Assembly (NCBI GenBank): GCA_032622095.1
Contig: CP136066.1
Location: 42,917,835 to 42,981,834 of the forward strand
Reading direction: 5' to 3'
Origin: Siphonodentalium dalli
Lineage: Eukaryota; Mollusca; Scaphopoda; Gadilida; Siphonodentaliidae
Length of the DNA stretch: 64,000 bases
Part shown: positions 24,424 through 34,850 of the stretch, piece after piece
Layout: each line of letters begins with the position of its first letter
Numbering within the stretch: position 1 is the first letter of the stretch
Translations under genes and position numbers: made by a program
Notes under the pieces: generated by a model
Database searches by the model: none
The model's input: only the letters and a program-made list of their open reading frames with translations
Told to the model about the DNA's origin: nothing

Positions 24424-25757
24424 CATTCGGAGTTATGGGCGTTCGGAGTTATAGACCTTCGGTCTATAACTCCGAAGGGCCGATTCTCCGAAGGTCCGAT
24501 TCTCCGAAGATCATGTTTTATCGCTTATTAAATAGTGTACAGTCCAGTGGCGGGGTCAATGGGGCCCTAGGGAAGACCGCCCCAACAAACATGTCAAGTG
24601 TCATGTAAACGTCCGGAAATCCCTCCTAGGCATTCAAATATTCAGTGTTCCTGCACAGGGGAGCCCCCGGACCAACGATTGGGGGCGACCCCTCCCATGC
24701 ATGCGCTCCCCAAATCAGGCCTTCGTGATATGCTTTCGGCATATCATATGCATGATATATCCCCCACATATCCCCCACATATATATATGCTAATTAATGT
24801 GCACCCCTAAATGGGAAATCTGGCTCCGCCACTGGTGTGCACCGGGTATATCTGGAATCCGGCGTACGGGTCCAAAATGGGTGGAATCCGGCGTACGAAA
24901 GGGGGGGGGAAAGGCCCTCATATATTGGAAACGTTAACTATGTATTATAATAAGGTGATATCTACACCATCAGTAGTGTGCGACAAGCCTTAATTTTCCA
25001 CAGAATGCTTAAATTTATGAAAGAAATACAATTATTTTGCCACAATGTACGTCTTAATACAATTAACATGATTAAACTGTGCATATCTGACTGCATTGGG
25101 GTGATTTGATGCAATCAGGTTCATTTTATATATGAAAAAGGACAAGTTCTTCCCCGTTCACCCCTGTACATTTTACCCTGGCATCTCATGGGCCAACTTA
25201 ATGTTATAGTATATGGTGTATAGTCAGTGGCGGGCCAGGATTCCCATTTAGGTGGGGGTAGGAAAATTTTGAATATTTCCGGGCGTTTACATGACATTGG
25301 ACATGTTTTGGTAGGGGTCCATATTGTCTGAAATAGCAAGTAGAGGTTTAATAGGGGCAGTAGGAATTTTGGGACCACTTGGCTTCGCCACTGGACTGTA
25401 CACTATTTAGTAAACGATAATACCCCGATAAAACAAAATCTTCGGAGAATCGGACCTTCGGAGAATCGGATCTTCGGAGTTATGGGCCGTCGGAGAATCG
25501 GGCCTTCGGAGTTATAGATCTTCGGAGAATCGGCCCTTCGGAGTTATAGGTCTTCGGAGTTATAGGTCTTCGGAAAATCGGCCCTTCGGAGTTATGGGCT
25601 TTCGGAGAATCGGATCTTCGGAGTTATGGGCCGTCAGAGAATCGGATCTTCGGAGTTATGGGCCGTCGGAGAATCGGGTCTTCGGAGTTGTGGGCCGTCG
25701 GAGAATCGGGTCTTCGGAGTTGTGGGCCTTCGTAGTAATAGGTCTTCGGAAAATCGG
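24424..25757. mobile_element. Inverted-repeat element with 16-bp subterminal tandem repeats
   Basis: Both ends carry tandem 16-bp motifs alternating cttcggagttatgggc and ttcggagaatcgg types: few on the left (24424-24515) and many on the right (25438-25757, clear 32-bp dimers). Inside them are inverted blocks, including tagtgtacagtccagtggcg on the left and cactggactgtacacta on the right, and gtcatgtaaacgtccgg and its complement. TCTGAC is present at both outer flanks (24418 and 25758), a possible target duplication. Confidence 0.6.
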
Positions 25758-25763
25758 TCTGAC

Positions 25764-25870
25764 ACCGCCATCATATTACACTGTCCGCGGGCCCATGGGG
25801 CTGCCCTGGCCCACCGGGCGTGTCCGGGCTTGCCCGGGCAGTAACTAGTCACACCCCGTCGCCCACCCAA
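25764..25870. repeat. Fragment related to the 16.9-kb foldback arm
   Basis: Blocks gggcccatggg, gggcgtgtccgggcttgcc and cagtaactagtcacacc are inverted relatives of 16940-17060. It is a GC-rich island next to the end of the preceding element. Confidence 0.5.
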
Positions 25871-26145
25871 CGCCCCGAAAAAACCGCCACATTCAGATTA
25901 TGGGTCAAAATCCGTTCGTCATTGATAATCCCGAAATCGTCCACTTGGGTTACACTGTAAATGGAGTCGATGATGATCAACCTGTCGGTAAAATGAAAAC
26001 ACTATACATATTTATAATTTGTATTCTTGAAAAACACAAAATAAATCTGAATGCAAACTCAACTTACATACCCTGCCGTTGTTCTGAAACAATGTATCAG
26101 TTCAATTTGTTAATTAACACGTCAATTCAATTGTATACTATCGAA
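25871..26145. other. Short intergenic stretch before the LTR element
   Basis: A 90-codon frame at 25900-26172 runs into the LTR and has no recognisable domain; it is not supported as a gene. Confidence 0.35.
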
Positions 26146-26149
26146 CACC

Positions 26150-26889
26150 TGTGCCAATACGGGTACATATAACTCTTAAGGCTATCAGAACGGTTTGATC
26201 ATTTATATATAACAAAGTCAATAATGTTCAATCATCGGCATCTGGGTTTCTCTTCCTGTCGTCTGCTTGGTTTAGGGTCTTCTTCCGTCTTCATAGGTTG
26301 GGTGTGTCTGCTTGTCTTCTACTCGGTTGAGTTCCGGTTGAGTTCGTCTTCCTGTCGGCTGCTCTTCTTCTTCCTCCGTCGGCACATAATGTTTACCTTG
26401 TATTCTCGTCCATTGCTCCACACTGCTTTTCCACGCGTCCGAGAATTCGTTGTTACTATAGGGTAGCTGGTTAGAACTGTCTGTGGATGTCGGTTTGCTT
26501 CTTACTAAAATACCCAGTGGCCGCTAATGACGGCCATGTGTATTTTCACGGCGCGTCGGTTCCAGACTTACTTAGGATAATTGAGTTATCGTCATCTCCC
26601 CATGGGTCCTATTAACTCTCCTGGTTTCAGTAGCTTTTCTAGGCGATACATCTGGCCTTGCTTAATCCCCAAGACCGTTCTGTTACTCCACAAATCATTC
26701 GCCTATGTATGTGTCGGGGAAGATTATTGCATGGACGCTCGCTAATTCGATTTGGTGCTCAGTACTTTGTGATCTAGATGTGGTCAACAGCGGCGCTGAT
26801 ATGTGTGGTAATCGAGCGCCCCTCTGACTTAGAGATTTCCTATCTTCTTCCCAGGTTGAAAGTTATGTCCCTGGGGTTGTCTTGGCACA
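26150..26889 (-). repeat. 3' LTR, 740 bp
   Basis: It starts TGTGCC and ends GGCACA, and aligns over its full length with 31353-32092. Differences seen are gggtacat against gtttacat near the start and one c/t change at about position 520. The 80-codon frame at 26224-26466 is LTR sequence, since it recurs identically in the other LTR. Confidence 0.95.
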
Positions 26890-26907
26890 TTACTCCTTCA
26901 CTTTTTC
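26890..26907 (-). promoter_or_regulatory. Candidate polypurine tract
   Basis: Directly inside the 3' LTR, the minus strand reads aaaaagtgaaggagtaa, a purine-rich run as expected for the plus-strand primer of an LTR retrotransposon. Confidence 0.6.
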
Positions 26908-26910
26908 GAT

Positions 26911-27432
26911 TTAAAGTTGATCTTGAAATCGCAAGTCCAATACGTTGCTGCGTAGCAGGTTGATGATTCGTCGGAGTAGTTCGCAACAGCGGCATCGGTG
27001 AATGAGAGGCCTCTGTTGTTCGTATGTCCGTCGGTGTCGTTGGTACGGCTGCTGTCGTGCTCTAGCGTAGGTTCGCTGGCGAGTCTGAATCGGCTGTCGG
27101 TGTTCGTCCGTGAAGTAGTACCAATCGGGGTCGATGTCGATGAGTGCATCTTCAGATTCTCTGGGCGGGCTGTAAGGCGGGGGAGGTGACTGCATCGCGT
27201 AATATCGTCTATGCTCGTTGTAAGGCTGTACCCATGGCTGGTTGTAGGATGTGGGTGACTGCATGCGCGGCATCATATCGAGGTAGCTTTCATGCGGCCG
27301 CCTGCTGGTGGATGGTCGTGCATCTGAATTGGGTGTCATATCGTCATCATCGGATGTCGAGGTATTTTCGTCCTCAATGTCCGAGTATGGGGGTAGGTTC
27401 TGACAACTGGTCGACCCTTGTTCCACCGCCAT
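26911..27432 (-). CDS. Pro/Asp-rich ORF of unknown role next to the 3' LTR
   Basis: This is a 173-codon frame ending about 20 bp before the 3' LTR, inside the retrotransposon. The N-terminal third is acidic and Ser/Asp-rich, the middle holds a PPPPYSPP motif, and the C-terminal third is Arg/Gln-rich and ends with a short Cys-containing, more hydrophobic segment. PPxY motifs in retroviral structural proteins recruit budding machinery, but that function here is inference. It could be an accessory protein or the tail of the missing envelope region. No domain was recognised. Confidence 0.45.
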   Translation of the reverse strand: MAVEQGSTSCQNLPPYSDIEDENTSTSDDDDMTPNSDARPSTSRRPHESYLDMMPRMQSPTSYNQPWVQPYNEHRRYYAMQSPPPPYSPPRESEDALIDIDPDWYYFTDEHRQPIQTRQRTYARARQQPYQRHRRTYEQQRPLIHRCRCCELLRRIINLLRSNVLDLRFQDQL

Positions 27433-27901
27433 GGTCAGCCTGTAATACTCAAACGGATATTTGTGTGAGGTTTGAGAACAAATGACACAGTCAGTATACT
27501 CAATGGTTACTTTTCCAATTTATCGGTATCGCTTGAGGGTCGTCAGATCGGCCCAATACGAAAATGGAATTTACAACTAATTATTATAGATGGATTGGTT
27601 GACGAACAGTTAAACACAAGATAAGTCGGGGTGATTGATTTCAATCATCAAAACTTATGACCGAATGTCGGGATTTATAGTCCCTATTCAACGCTTGCTA
27701 TAATCATTCTGATGATTATACAACTATAATACCCTGGACATCGTTATGCAACAATTAATATTTGAAATATATGAAATGCATAAATGTCTATATACATGCA
27801 AATGATTCTGATATCCGCGCAACAATAATTACGAAGGAAATTCGGAATACATTAATATACGATACATAATTAATACTAATCCAAATCCGCCACAGATGTG
27901 G

Positions 27902-28260
27902 TCAGCCTCTGACGGCTATAATTGGATATACATGTAGGCGTTCCTGAGTGTTGTCCCGGAATAGCGCAGACGGCTTTGGTGCATCCGTCTCCATTGCTTC
28001 GTCGATGGGTTCTTTGAACACGGCATTCAGGATATCCTCAGGTCGCTGGTCTAACTGCTTATTATACATAATGGCTAACCTTGGTAAATGTCGTTTAACA
28101 AATTTCCACCGGAATCGGTGGGTCAAGATAATGAAAATTACTACTGTAACTACGTTACTAGGGCAAAATACCACCCTGGCCATCTCTACCATTCATTGGG
28201 GTAATACTTTTTCGTTCACTAAGTCAGTCGTGAGCATATTTTCGATCGTGTTTATTTGAG
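27902..28260 (-). pseudogene. Env-like membrane-protein fragment, interrupted by a stop
   Basis: On the minus strand, a frame bounded upstream by one stop runs to an in-frame TGA at 28193-28195, then continues in the same frame as a 96-codon ORF (28192-27902). The ORF has a hydrophobic stretch (about residues 12-25, VVTVVIFIIL), then a basic segment and a polar tail. The order short ectodomain piece, membrane span, basic cytoplasmic tail, and its position after pol, fit the C-terminal end of an envelope-like protein whose larger part is lost. The frame is broken and no surface domain remains. Function is inference. Confidence 0.4.
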
Positions 28261-28544
28261 CGGGGTGCTCTCAAACGTAGTAACCCTAAGGGTGGCGGCG
28301 TGCACGTTATCTCTCGGTGCGCGATTGCAAAGTTCAAAGCTTTATTTATTAAATCGCCATGCGCACGTGCCGGGTTTCATGGGGCGCGCGACCTGTCATT
28401 GATCCGAACATGACTATTTATTCGCGATTCGGTCTGGGGCGTCGGGCTAACTATTTTCAACATTTACGACGCCAGGTTAGACTCATCAGTCATCAATAAG
28501 ACAGTTAAAAGTGGGGTCTCATTTATTCTGTAATGGACCCCAGG

Positions 28545-30130
28545 TCACTGTTTCGAGCACTCTATTATTATCGCTGATAGCAGGGCTTGAAACGACGGTT
28601 TGCCTATTAAGTTGATGCTCGCTCCATTCATGAGCTGCTTACACTTGCGAGGGGCCGGTACGGGCCTACATTCACGAGGGTTTTGTTCAATGGCGGCCAC
28701 TTCCATTAACTCATCCTCTGAGCCGTCATCACTCGTAAACATCTTTGTTACTTTGCGCCCGTGTCGACGAGGCGCTGGAGCGCGTCGTGCCTTGGCACTC
28801 GGCTCTGGTCTCTCGTCCATGGACGAGTCAGGGTTTTGTAGCGGCTCTGAGCGCGCGAGTCGCGTCTTTCTACGCTGTAAGCGCATCTTAAGCTCGCTTA
28901 AAGGGACATCTTCGTCATCGGAGTCCGAACATTGTCTCCGATATCGAGCGATTACATCATCTGGTAATGGTTCTGTTTCATCGCCAGAAGACCCACCCAC
29001 ATGGTTAGGGGCAGGAACGTCGCTATCTTCGTCTTCGGGGGGAACAACATACGTTTGAGCACGCTTGTTGTTGTCAGTTTTGGGGATTTCCCATTCCAGG
29101 TTGGCTTGGCGCATATGTTCAGCATGGGATTGTGTGACTTTCCCAGTTAATTGATTCCTTAACTCGAAAGTAACGGGCGTTATTTGCTTGGTTATGCGGA
29201 AGTAGGGTTTCCATTTGCTTTCAAGTTTGCTTTTTCGTAAATGATTCTTCACATAGACGGCCTCGCCAATCTCGAATTTGGTGTCTGTGGCCTTTTTGTT
29301 AAATTTCGCTGCTTGTTGGCGTTTCGCCTGTTTCACGTGTTTGTGTACCATCATAAATGATTTAGGCTCTTGCTGTAATGTTATTTGATAATAACCTTTC
29401 CCAGCCCGATTGCGTCTTCGTCCATACGTGACTGATTTTCCAACTACACTGCCGCGCCGTAGATAAACGGTTTTATTAGTGTTGTTCACAAGTAGCAATG
29501 GGACTTGATGTCTTTTACCTAGTTCAGAAATCGACTTCCTTACCTCCAAACCGGGTTTTGATGCTAGGTAACCTTTCTCGATTTGGGCCACCTCTACTAA
29601 TGTCGACTTGTGAAGAGAAGCTAAGTTTTTTGATTTTCCCATACATACAGTTGATGTTTGGGGCTTTAAGCTAACCTTGCTGGTCAATCTCAGCAGGGAA
29701 GCTATGTGCGCGTCCGATTCCAATGGGACGTACACGTCACTGACCTTGAGGCATCCCAGATCATAATATAGTCTGACCCCCCGAGAGGTCAACCAATCCC
29801 TCCCCAAGATCATATTCCGGGTCATATCATTCGCCACATAAAATTTATGGGTTAATTTTAGTTTCGCCATTCTGAAGGTCAGTTCCACGCTACCAAGTAC
29901 GCCCAGTGACTTCCCATTCACGGAGCTAAGGTTGATGTGTTCCCTAGTTAGTTTTGGTCGGAACTGTAATGCGTCATAGACGCGTTTGTGAATCAATGAT
30001 ACTTCCGCTCCACTATCCACTAATGAGCGATATTTATTTTTACCTATTCTGACTAAACACGAGCTGGGGTTCCCTACAATATTTATGTTATATTTCCTCC
30101 CATTTGTGGCCTCAATGAGAGGATTCCTTA
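28545..30130 (-). CDS. Protease fused to integrase C-terminal domain (deleted pol)
   Basis: This frame is entered from gag by -1 shift at 30131-30137; the first ATG in it is at 30020 (491 codons from there). The aspartic protease is marked by DSGAEVSL around the catalytic Asp (residues 2-9) and by the conserved ILGRDWL (71-77). From about residue 224 the sequence becomes the integrase C-terminal module: KFEIGEAVYVKN (248-259), KWKPYFRI (269-276), then NQLTGK and HAEHMR. The tail (311-491) is acidic and Ser-rich. The roughly 750-900 residues of reverse transcriptase, RNase H and integrase core normally between these parts are absent, and the join (about 29340-29430) keeps the frame open. Confidence 0.85.
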
Positions 30131-31231
30131 GTTTTTTGCATATGTGGGCGGGGTCATCATTCGTGGCGGTTCGTTTAATGTCGGATATCTCCGGCTGTGT
30201 CGCGGTGTATCATGAGATATGTCACGTGATCGGTTCGGCTGATCTCGGCGGATTCCCCTAGGTGGCGTTACCGGCGCGTTCCATTGATTTCGCTTCGAAC
30301 CTCCGGATTTGGAGGGGCAATTTCTAGCCAAGTGATTACCGTCGCAACCCCAGCAAGATACGTGCCTTCGGTTTTCGGTCTTAAAGGGGCAGTCGCGAGC
30401 GAAATGGTCACCTTGACACGTCCAACATTCGACTGTTCGTGGTTTAACCACCGCTTCGACATGCACCTGTCTCGGGCGTGATCGGTGTTCACGGGTCGTG
30501 TGGTTATCGCTTGCGCATATATCGCAGGTTGTTCTCGCGCGTTTGTTTCTGAAACTATCGATTTCCATTGCTTCCGGTTCGTTTTCGTTGTAATTTTCGC
30601 GGCCCGTTCGTAGGTTGAATACCCGTCGGATCCCCATTTCCCGCATGGCGATGTCGGCTGCCAATTTTAGTGTCTTCGGCGCATCCCTGATCAACTTCAT
30701 TTTCAAACTGTCGCTTCTTAAAGCGTCAATATAAAACCCTACGAGTTGGCCTTCAACCGCGTTGATCCCGCCGGGTTGCTCTCGGTATGCCACCGACGCG
30801 ATCTCCAAAATTCGTTCGGCAAGCACATGTAAATTTTCGTTTTGTTTTTGCTTGATTTTTCTTAGCATCGAAAAGGCGAATTGAATGTCATTTATCTCGG
30901 CAAATCGACTAGATAATTCAGTTTTTGTGTCTTGCCACGTGGCGTTAGGATTCGTGGCCAAATATCTTTGTAAAAAATCTGATACGGGGCCCGTCGCGCT
31001 CTGGAATGCCATATAGGGCTTCTTTGCTTCGTTAGCGCCGGTTAGGATCGCGCATTTTTCTATCGACTTGACCCACCCGTGGTATTTCGTGGGGTCCCCG
31101 TCAAATGACGTCACTACCTGTGTCACCGTAGTCATGGCCATTGCAGCAATTTGAGAATTGATAGATTCTGTTAATGGGGCGAGAACACCAGCTGATTGTT
31201 GTTGTTGGGTAGCCATTATGATAATAAACAA
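30128..31231 (-). CDS. gag: Gag structural protein
   Basis: A 367-codon frame; the likely start is the second Met, at 31216, followed by a Gln-rich segment. Residues about 40-200 have the helical pattern of the retrotransposon gag domain (FDGDPTKYHGW, then F-R-L-Q patterns with conserved Trp and Phe). Near the C-terminus are two zinc knuckles of the C-x2-C-x3-H-x4-C type (Cys269-Cys281 and Cys293-Cys305), preceded by a possible C-x2-C-x4-H-x4-H finger at 236-249. The role is particle assembly and RNA packaging. The frame is intact, with the stop right after the slippery heptamer, consistent with a gag-pro ribosomal frameshift. Confidence 0.9.
   Translation of the reverse strand: MFIIIMATQQQQSAGVLAPLTESINSQIAAMAMTTVTQVVTSFDGDPTKYHGWVKSIEKCAILTGANEAKKPYMAFQSATGPVSDFLQRYLATNPNATWQDTKTELSSRFAEINDIQFAFSMLRKIKQKQNENLHVLAERILEIASVAYREQPGGINAVEGQLVGFYIDALRSDSLKMKLIRDAPKTLKLAADIAMREMGIRRVFNLRTGRENYNENEPEAMEIDSFRNKRARTTCDICASDNHTTREHRSRPRQVHVEAVVKPRTVECWTCQGDHFARDCPFKTENRRHVSCWGCDGNHLARNCPSKSGGSKRNQWNAPVTPPRGIRRDQPNRSRDISHDTPRHSRRYPTLNEPPRMMTPPTYAKN
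30131..30137 (-). promoter_or_regulatory. -1 ribosomal frameshift heptamer A AAA AAC
   Basis: On the minus strand the gag frame reads GCA AAA AAC TAA. The heptamer A AAA AAC is a canonical X XXY YYZ slippery site and lies directly before the gag stop. Slipping back one base gives CTA AGG, which is exactly the frame of the downstream protease. A stimulatory RNA structure downstream was not evaluated. Confidence 0.8.
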
Positions 31232-31323
31232 TTAGACTCACGTTTTGCGAATTTTCCCACACTGTTTCTGTTCACACTGTTCCTCTTCTGGTTTCACGTT
31301 GTGTCTGCGATTAGCGTTCAGAT

Positions 31324-31341
31324 CCTGGCTCGAAGGCACCA
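31324..31341 (-). promoter_or_regulatory. Candidate tRNA primer-binding site
   Basis: Eleven bases inside the 5' LTR, the minus strand reads TGGTGCCTTCGAGCCAGG. It starts with TGG, the complement of CCA, as primer-binding sites do. The plus-strand equivalent ctggctcgaaggcacca resembles a tRNA 3' end, near tRNA-Tyr (ctcgaagg-a-cca) but with an extra base. The tRNA identity is uncertain. Confidence 0.5.
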
Positions 31342-31352
31342 GTTAAGAGATA

Positions 31353-32092
31353 TGTGCCAATACGTTTACATATAACTCTTAAGGCTATCAGAACGGTTTG
31401 ATCATTTATATATAACAAAGTCAATAATGTTCAATCATCGGCATCTGGGTTTCTCTTCCTGTCGTCTGCTTGGTTTAGGGTCTTCTTCCGTCTTCATAGG
31501 TTGGGTGTGTCTGCTTGTCTTCTACTCGGTTGAGTTCCGGTTGAGTTCGTCTTCCTGTCGGCTGCTCTTCTTCTTCCTCCGTCGGCACATAATGTTTACC
31601 TTGTATTCTCGTCCATTGCTCCACACTGCTTTTCCACGCGTCCGAGAATTCGTTGTTACTATAGGGTAGCTGGTTAGAACTGTCTGTGGATGTCGGTTTG
31701 CTTCTTACTAAAATACCCAGTGGCCGCTAATGACGGCCATGTGTATTTTCACGGCGCGTCGGTTCCAGACTTACTTAGGATAATTGAGTTATCGTCATCT
31801 CCCCATGGGTCCTATTAACTCTCCTGGTTTCAGTAGCTTTTCTAGGCGATACATCTGGCCTTGCTTAATCTCCAAGACCGTTCTGTTACTCCACAAATCA
31901 TTCGCCTATGTATGTGTCGGGGAAGATTATTGCATGGACGCTCGCTAATTCGATTTGGTGCTCAGTACTTTGTGATCTAGATGTGGTCAACAGCGGCGCT
32001 GATATGTGTGGTAATCGAGCGCCCCTCTGACTTAGAGATTTCCTATCTTCTTCCCAGGTTGAAAGTTATGTCCCTGGGGTTGTCTTGGCACA
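31353..32092 (-). repeat. 5' LTR, 740 bp
   Basis: Same length and nearly the same sequence as 26150-26889. On the minus strand this LTR precedes gag, so it is the 5' LTR carrying the promoter. Confidence 0.95.
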
Positions 32093-32096
32093 CACC

Positions 32097-32475
32097 AGCC
32101 TAACGGTAATTGGAATATCATAATTATGTCAGCATAATGTCAAGAATGAATATTGTGCACGAGTAATGGAAATAGGTCACGGAATATGAGATTTATGACT
32201 AAAGACACAGGTGCATGGCGAATTTCGCCCGTATTCCAAGTCCGGCCGCCAAACCCCCGAAATTCACGAATGCGTGTTTTCGCGTATAAAGTTTTTTTCT
32301 CTGCGGATTTTGTAAATTCAGGTATCCGACATCAAGATTTTATCGGCTGGCCATCTGTCAGCCTTGAGCAATTTTTGTTATAGCTCCCTAAAAAGTATAC
32401 CCCCCCCCCAAAATTTGTTCCCAGACGTAAAACCACAGTTACTTGGAATTTGTTTCAAATGCACATGACTAATCT
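32097..32475. other. Intergenic, nothing recognised
   Basis: Flank of the LTR element, with a C-run at 32401-32410. Confidence 0.4.
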
Positions 32476-33573
32476 AGTAAAATATATACAAATGTATATA
32501 TTTTCATGAAGCTAAGACATAATGACAATATTTTGGGCCAAAATTGAAACTCACCACACAAGATGGTCACCAAAATGGCCGCCGGAAGTTGAAAATATGA
32601 CATTTTTTCACAAATATCTTCTAGATCAGTCCATGCTGTTTGGAACTGGTTGAGTAATATGACTTTATTTTGTATATTAACTGATCATTGGAGCAATTAA
32701 ATATGCAATTATTGGGGTCCTACCCGCGGTATAAAATTTCACAAAAAATCACAACTGGGATTCTAGTCATATTTCAACAAGAAATGAACAGAAGGTTGCA
32801 ATTAAGTGAGGCATACCATTACCTATGAATATTCCAACTCACTGGAACCAAAATTCTTACTTTGGCTCAAAATGGCTGTCAAAATTGCCGCCAAAATATG
32901 GAAAATGGTAAATATTGCCCTAGGGTGTCCTGCAATCGCTTACAAGTTGTGGTTGATGTACACACTTGGCTATTATGCCTTCTATACATTGAATACTAAC
33001 ATGTCTGCTGCACCATGGTTAATTGTTACTGTTGTCACCACTGACATCATCAAAAATATTGGACTTTTCTCTCATAAACTTGACATAAATATCGGCAAAA
33101 ATTCACTTTTCAGGTTTTGACCATTTTTTTCTAGTAAAATGTTACTATGTTTGGATTGAAAGGTGTTTGTTGTATTGGTCTATCTTAAATGTGTCACACT
33201 ACGGTGTATATGGACCAAATTGCTCAAGATGGCTTCCAAAATGGCAACCAAATTGGTCAAGATGGCTTCCAAAATGGCAACCAAATTGGTAATAAGTTAT
33301 TTTTTTTACATATATCATTATAACATTATATATATAACATTATTCTCTGCGTTATCCAAAAAGGTAGCAAATTGTGACTCACTTGGTTATTATACGTGTT
33401 AGTTAATTAACTGACAACTAAATGTTCTATTATGGTTGTCTCAGTTCCGTATGCGGCATGACAAATTCATTTTAAAGTATGGAATTTTGAGGAGAACCTC
33501 TTTTGTGATTCTGGCCGTATTATTGAAAGGAAATGGGCAGAACTTTGAGACGGAACTGAGATGAACCGTAATT
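32476..33573 (+). mobile_element. Single-arm copy of the giant foldback family
   Basis: This runs parallel to 58270-59350, sharing tgaagctaagacataatgac, the block tcttctagatca, ggattctagtcatatttcaa, cctgcaatcgcttacaagtt, and the ending aaaggaaatgggcagaactt. It lacks the outer C-rich end and the second arm. A 36-bp segment (caagatggcttccaaaatgg...) is duplicated in tandem at about 33223-33290. A frame at 32806-33120 is the same as the ORF in the other arms. Confidence 0.8.
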
Positions 33574-33869
33574 TTATCAGTGCTTTTTACATTGAATCTG
33601 CCCATGGTGGACAAGCAGTGACAGTGTGACTGGCTAAATCGATAGAAAATCTGAGTCCGGTTATAATGATACCAATATCTCATTTTCGCGCCAAAATGGA
33701 CATAGAACCTTTTGGTTTCCACGCGACGAATTGGAATACACTTGTTCTGTGCAGATATGATATAAGTCGTCATCTCAGCTCCGGCCTGACTATACAGGGT
33801 TTTGTTGAACCGCCGATTTATATACCCCAGGATGCCATTTGCTGGTGATAAAACGTAAATATGATATTA

Positions 33870-34850
33870 ATTATAAAAACGTATACACATAATTTACATA
33901 GCTGTGCGAGTGCTTCTCGCCAATAGAAATTTCGAAAAAGATATCATCACTCTCGTAATTATATGATTTTGTTTAGTTCGACGATATCGATACACCGGGA
34001 CGAAACAATCAATTAGGCCATCGGGTCTCCAGTTTAAATTTGTATGTGTTATAAAGAGCTTACTTCTGGTAAATATATTCAGATTCATAGAGAGCGTAAC
34101 AAAACAATGTCAATGTGGGTTTATTTGTGTTGTTTAGCTGAAATAGGCTCCTTTCTGAAACCGTTATTTGGCGGCGTTGGGCTTTCATCCCATCAACAAA
34201 GAGAATTGTGGTTTCTACGAGCGCTGTGTGCACATATCGATCTTTTACTCAATTTGTTTTTGTTTGCCCCCCCCCCCCCCGAAAAATTAATTACAAAAAC
34301 GTATACGCATACAATTTACATACCTGTGTGAGTGCTTCTCGCTAGATATCATCACTATCGTGTATATAAATTGTGTTTCTAAAATGAGCCATGCCTGTTC
34401 CATAAAGCTTCCAATCGTTTGAATGCTAGTTTTGTAAACAAACACGCATAATCGCAACACGACGCATATTTTTGATGGTCAAAAGGCTGTATTTTTTATC
34501 GGTGGTTCCAATAATAACAAGGTTTGAAATATATATGAATGTATACAAGAGTAGATCTGTCTGTTCGCGATGTTTCTTCAAGACCCCTAGACCGATTTCA
34601 ATCAAATATGGTGTGACGGATGTTATAACAACGTTAGTTCTTTTAGTTTTTATTTATAAAAAAAACAATATTTTTATTTAAGAAAAAAAGGTTTCTGTTT
34701 TTATAATTAGCTGAAATAGGATCCCCTCTAAAACCTTTATTCGGCGGCGTTGGGCTTTCATCCCATCAACAAAGAGTCACGTGGTTCCTCCATGCGCTGT
34801 GTGCATATCGATCTTTTAAACAATTTGATTTTTTTTTTAAATTAAACTTT
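33870..34850. repeat. Degenerate direct repeats of about 130 bp
   Basis: The phrases attagctgaaatagg, ggcggcgttgggctttcatc and ccatcaacaaagag occur at 34133-34260 and again at 34704-34830. The block gtgagtgcttctcgc with atatcatcactatcg occurs near 33905-33950 and 34325-34365. A C-run lies at 34268-34280. No gene was seen. Confidence 0.6.

Larger units (their letters stand above)
26150..32092 (-). mobile_element. Non-autonomous Ty3-type LTR retrotransposon
   Basis: Two 740-bp direct LTRs with inverted TGTGCCA/TGGCACA ends bound a 4.5-kb interior read on the minus strand. CACC flanks both sides (26146-26149 and 32093-32096), a 4-bp target duplication. The order on the minus strand is 5' LTR, candidate primer-binding site, gag, -1 frameshift site, protease, integrase C-terminal domain, env-like fragment, Pro-rich ORF, purine tract, 3' LTR. 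Reverse transcriptase, RNase H, and the zinc-binding and catalytic parts of integrase are missing. The LTRs differ at only about three sites by eye, so the insertion is young and was probably mobilised with enzymes supplied by a complete relative elsewhere. Confidence 0.92.

Noticed and set aside
25594-25870. Overlapping frames over the 16-bp repeats
   Set aside because: Their peptides are direct readouts of the cttcggag repeats in several frames and on both strands.
26224-26466. 80-codon plus-strand frame, repeated at 31427-31669
   Set aside because: It is LTR sequence occurring once in each LTR and is antisense to the element.
28600-29058. Plus-strand 152-codon frame
   Set aside because: It is antisense to the acidic tail of the deleted pol frame, which has recognisable domains on the minus strand.
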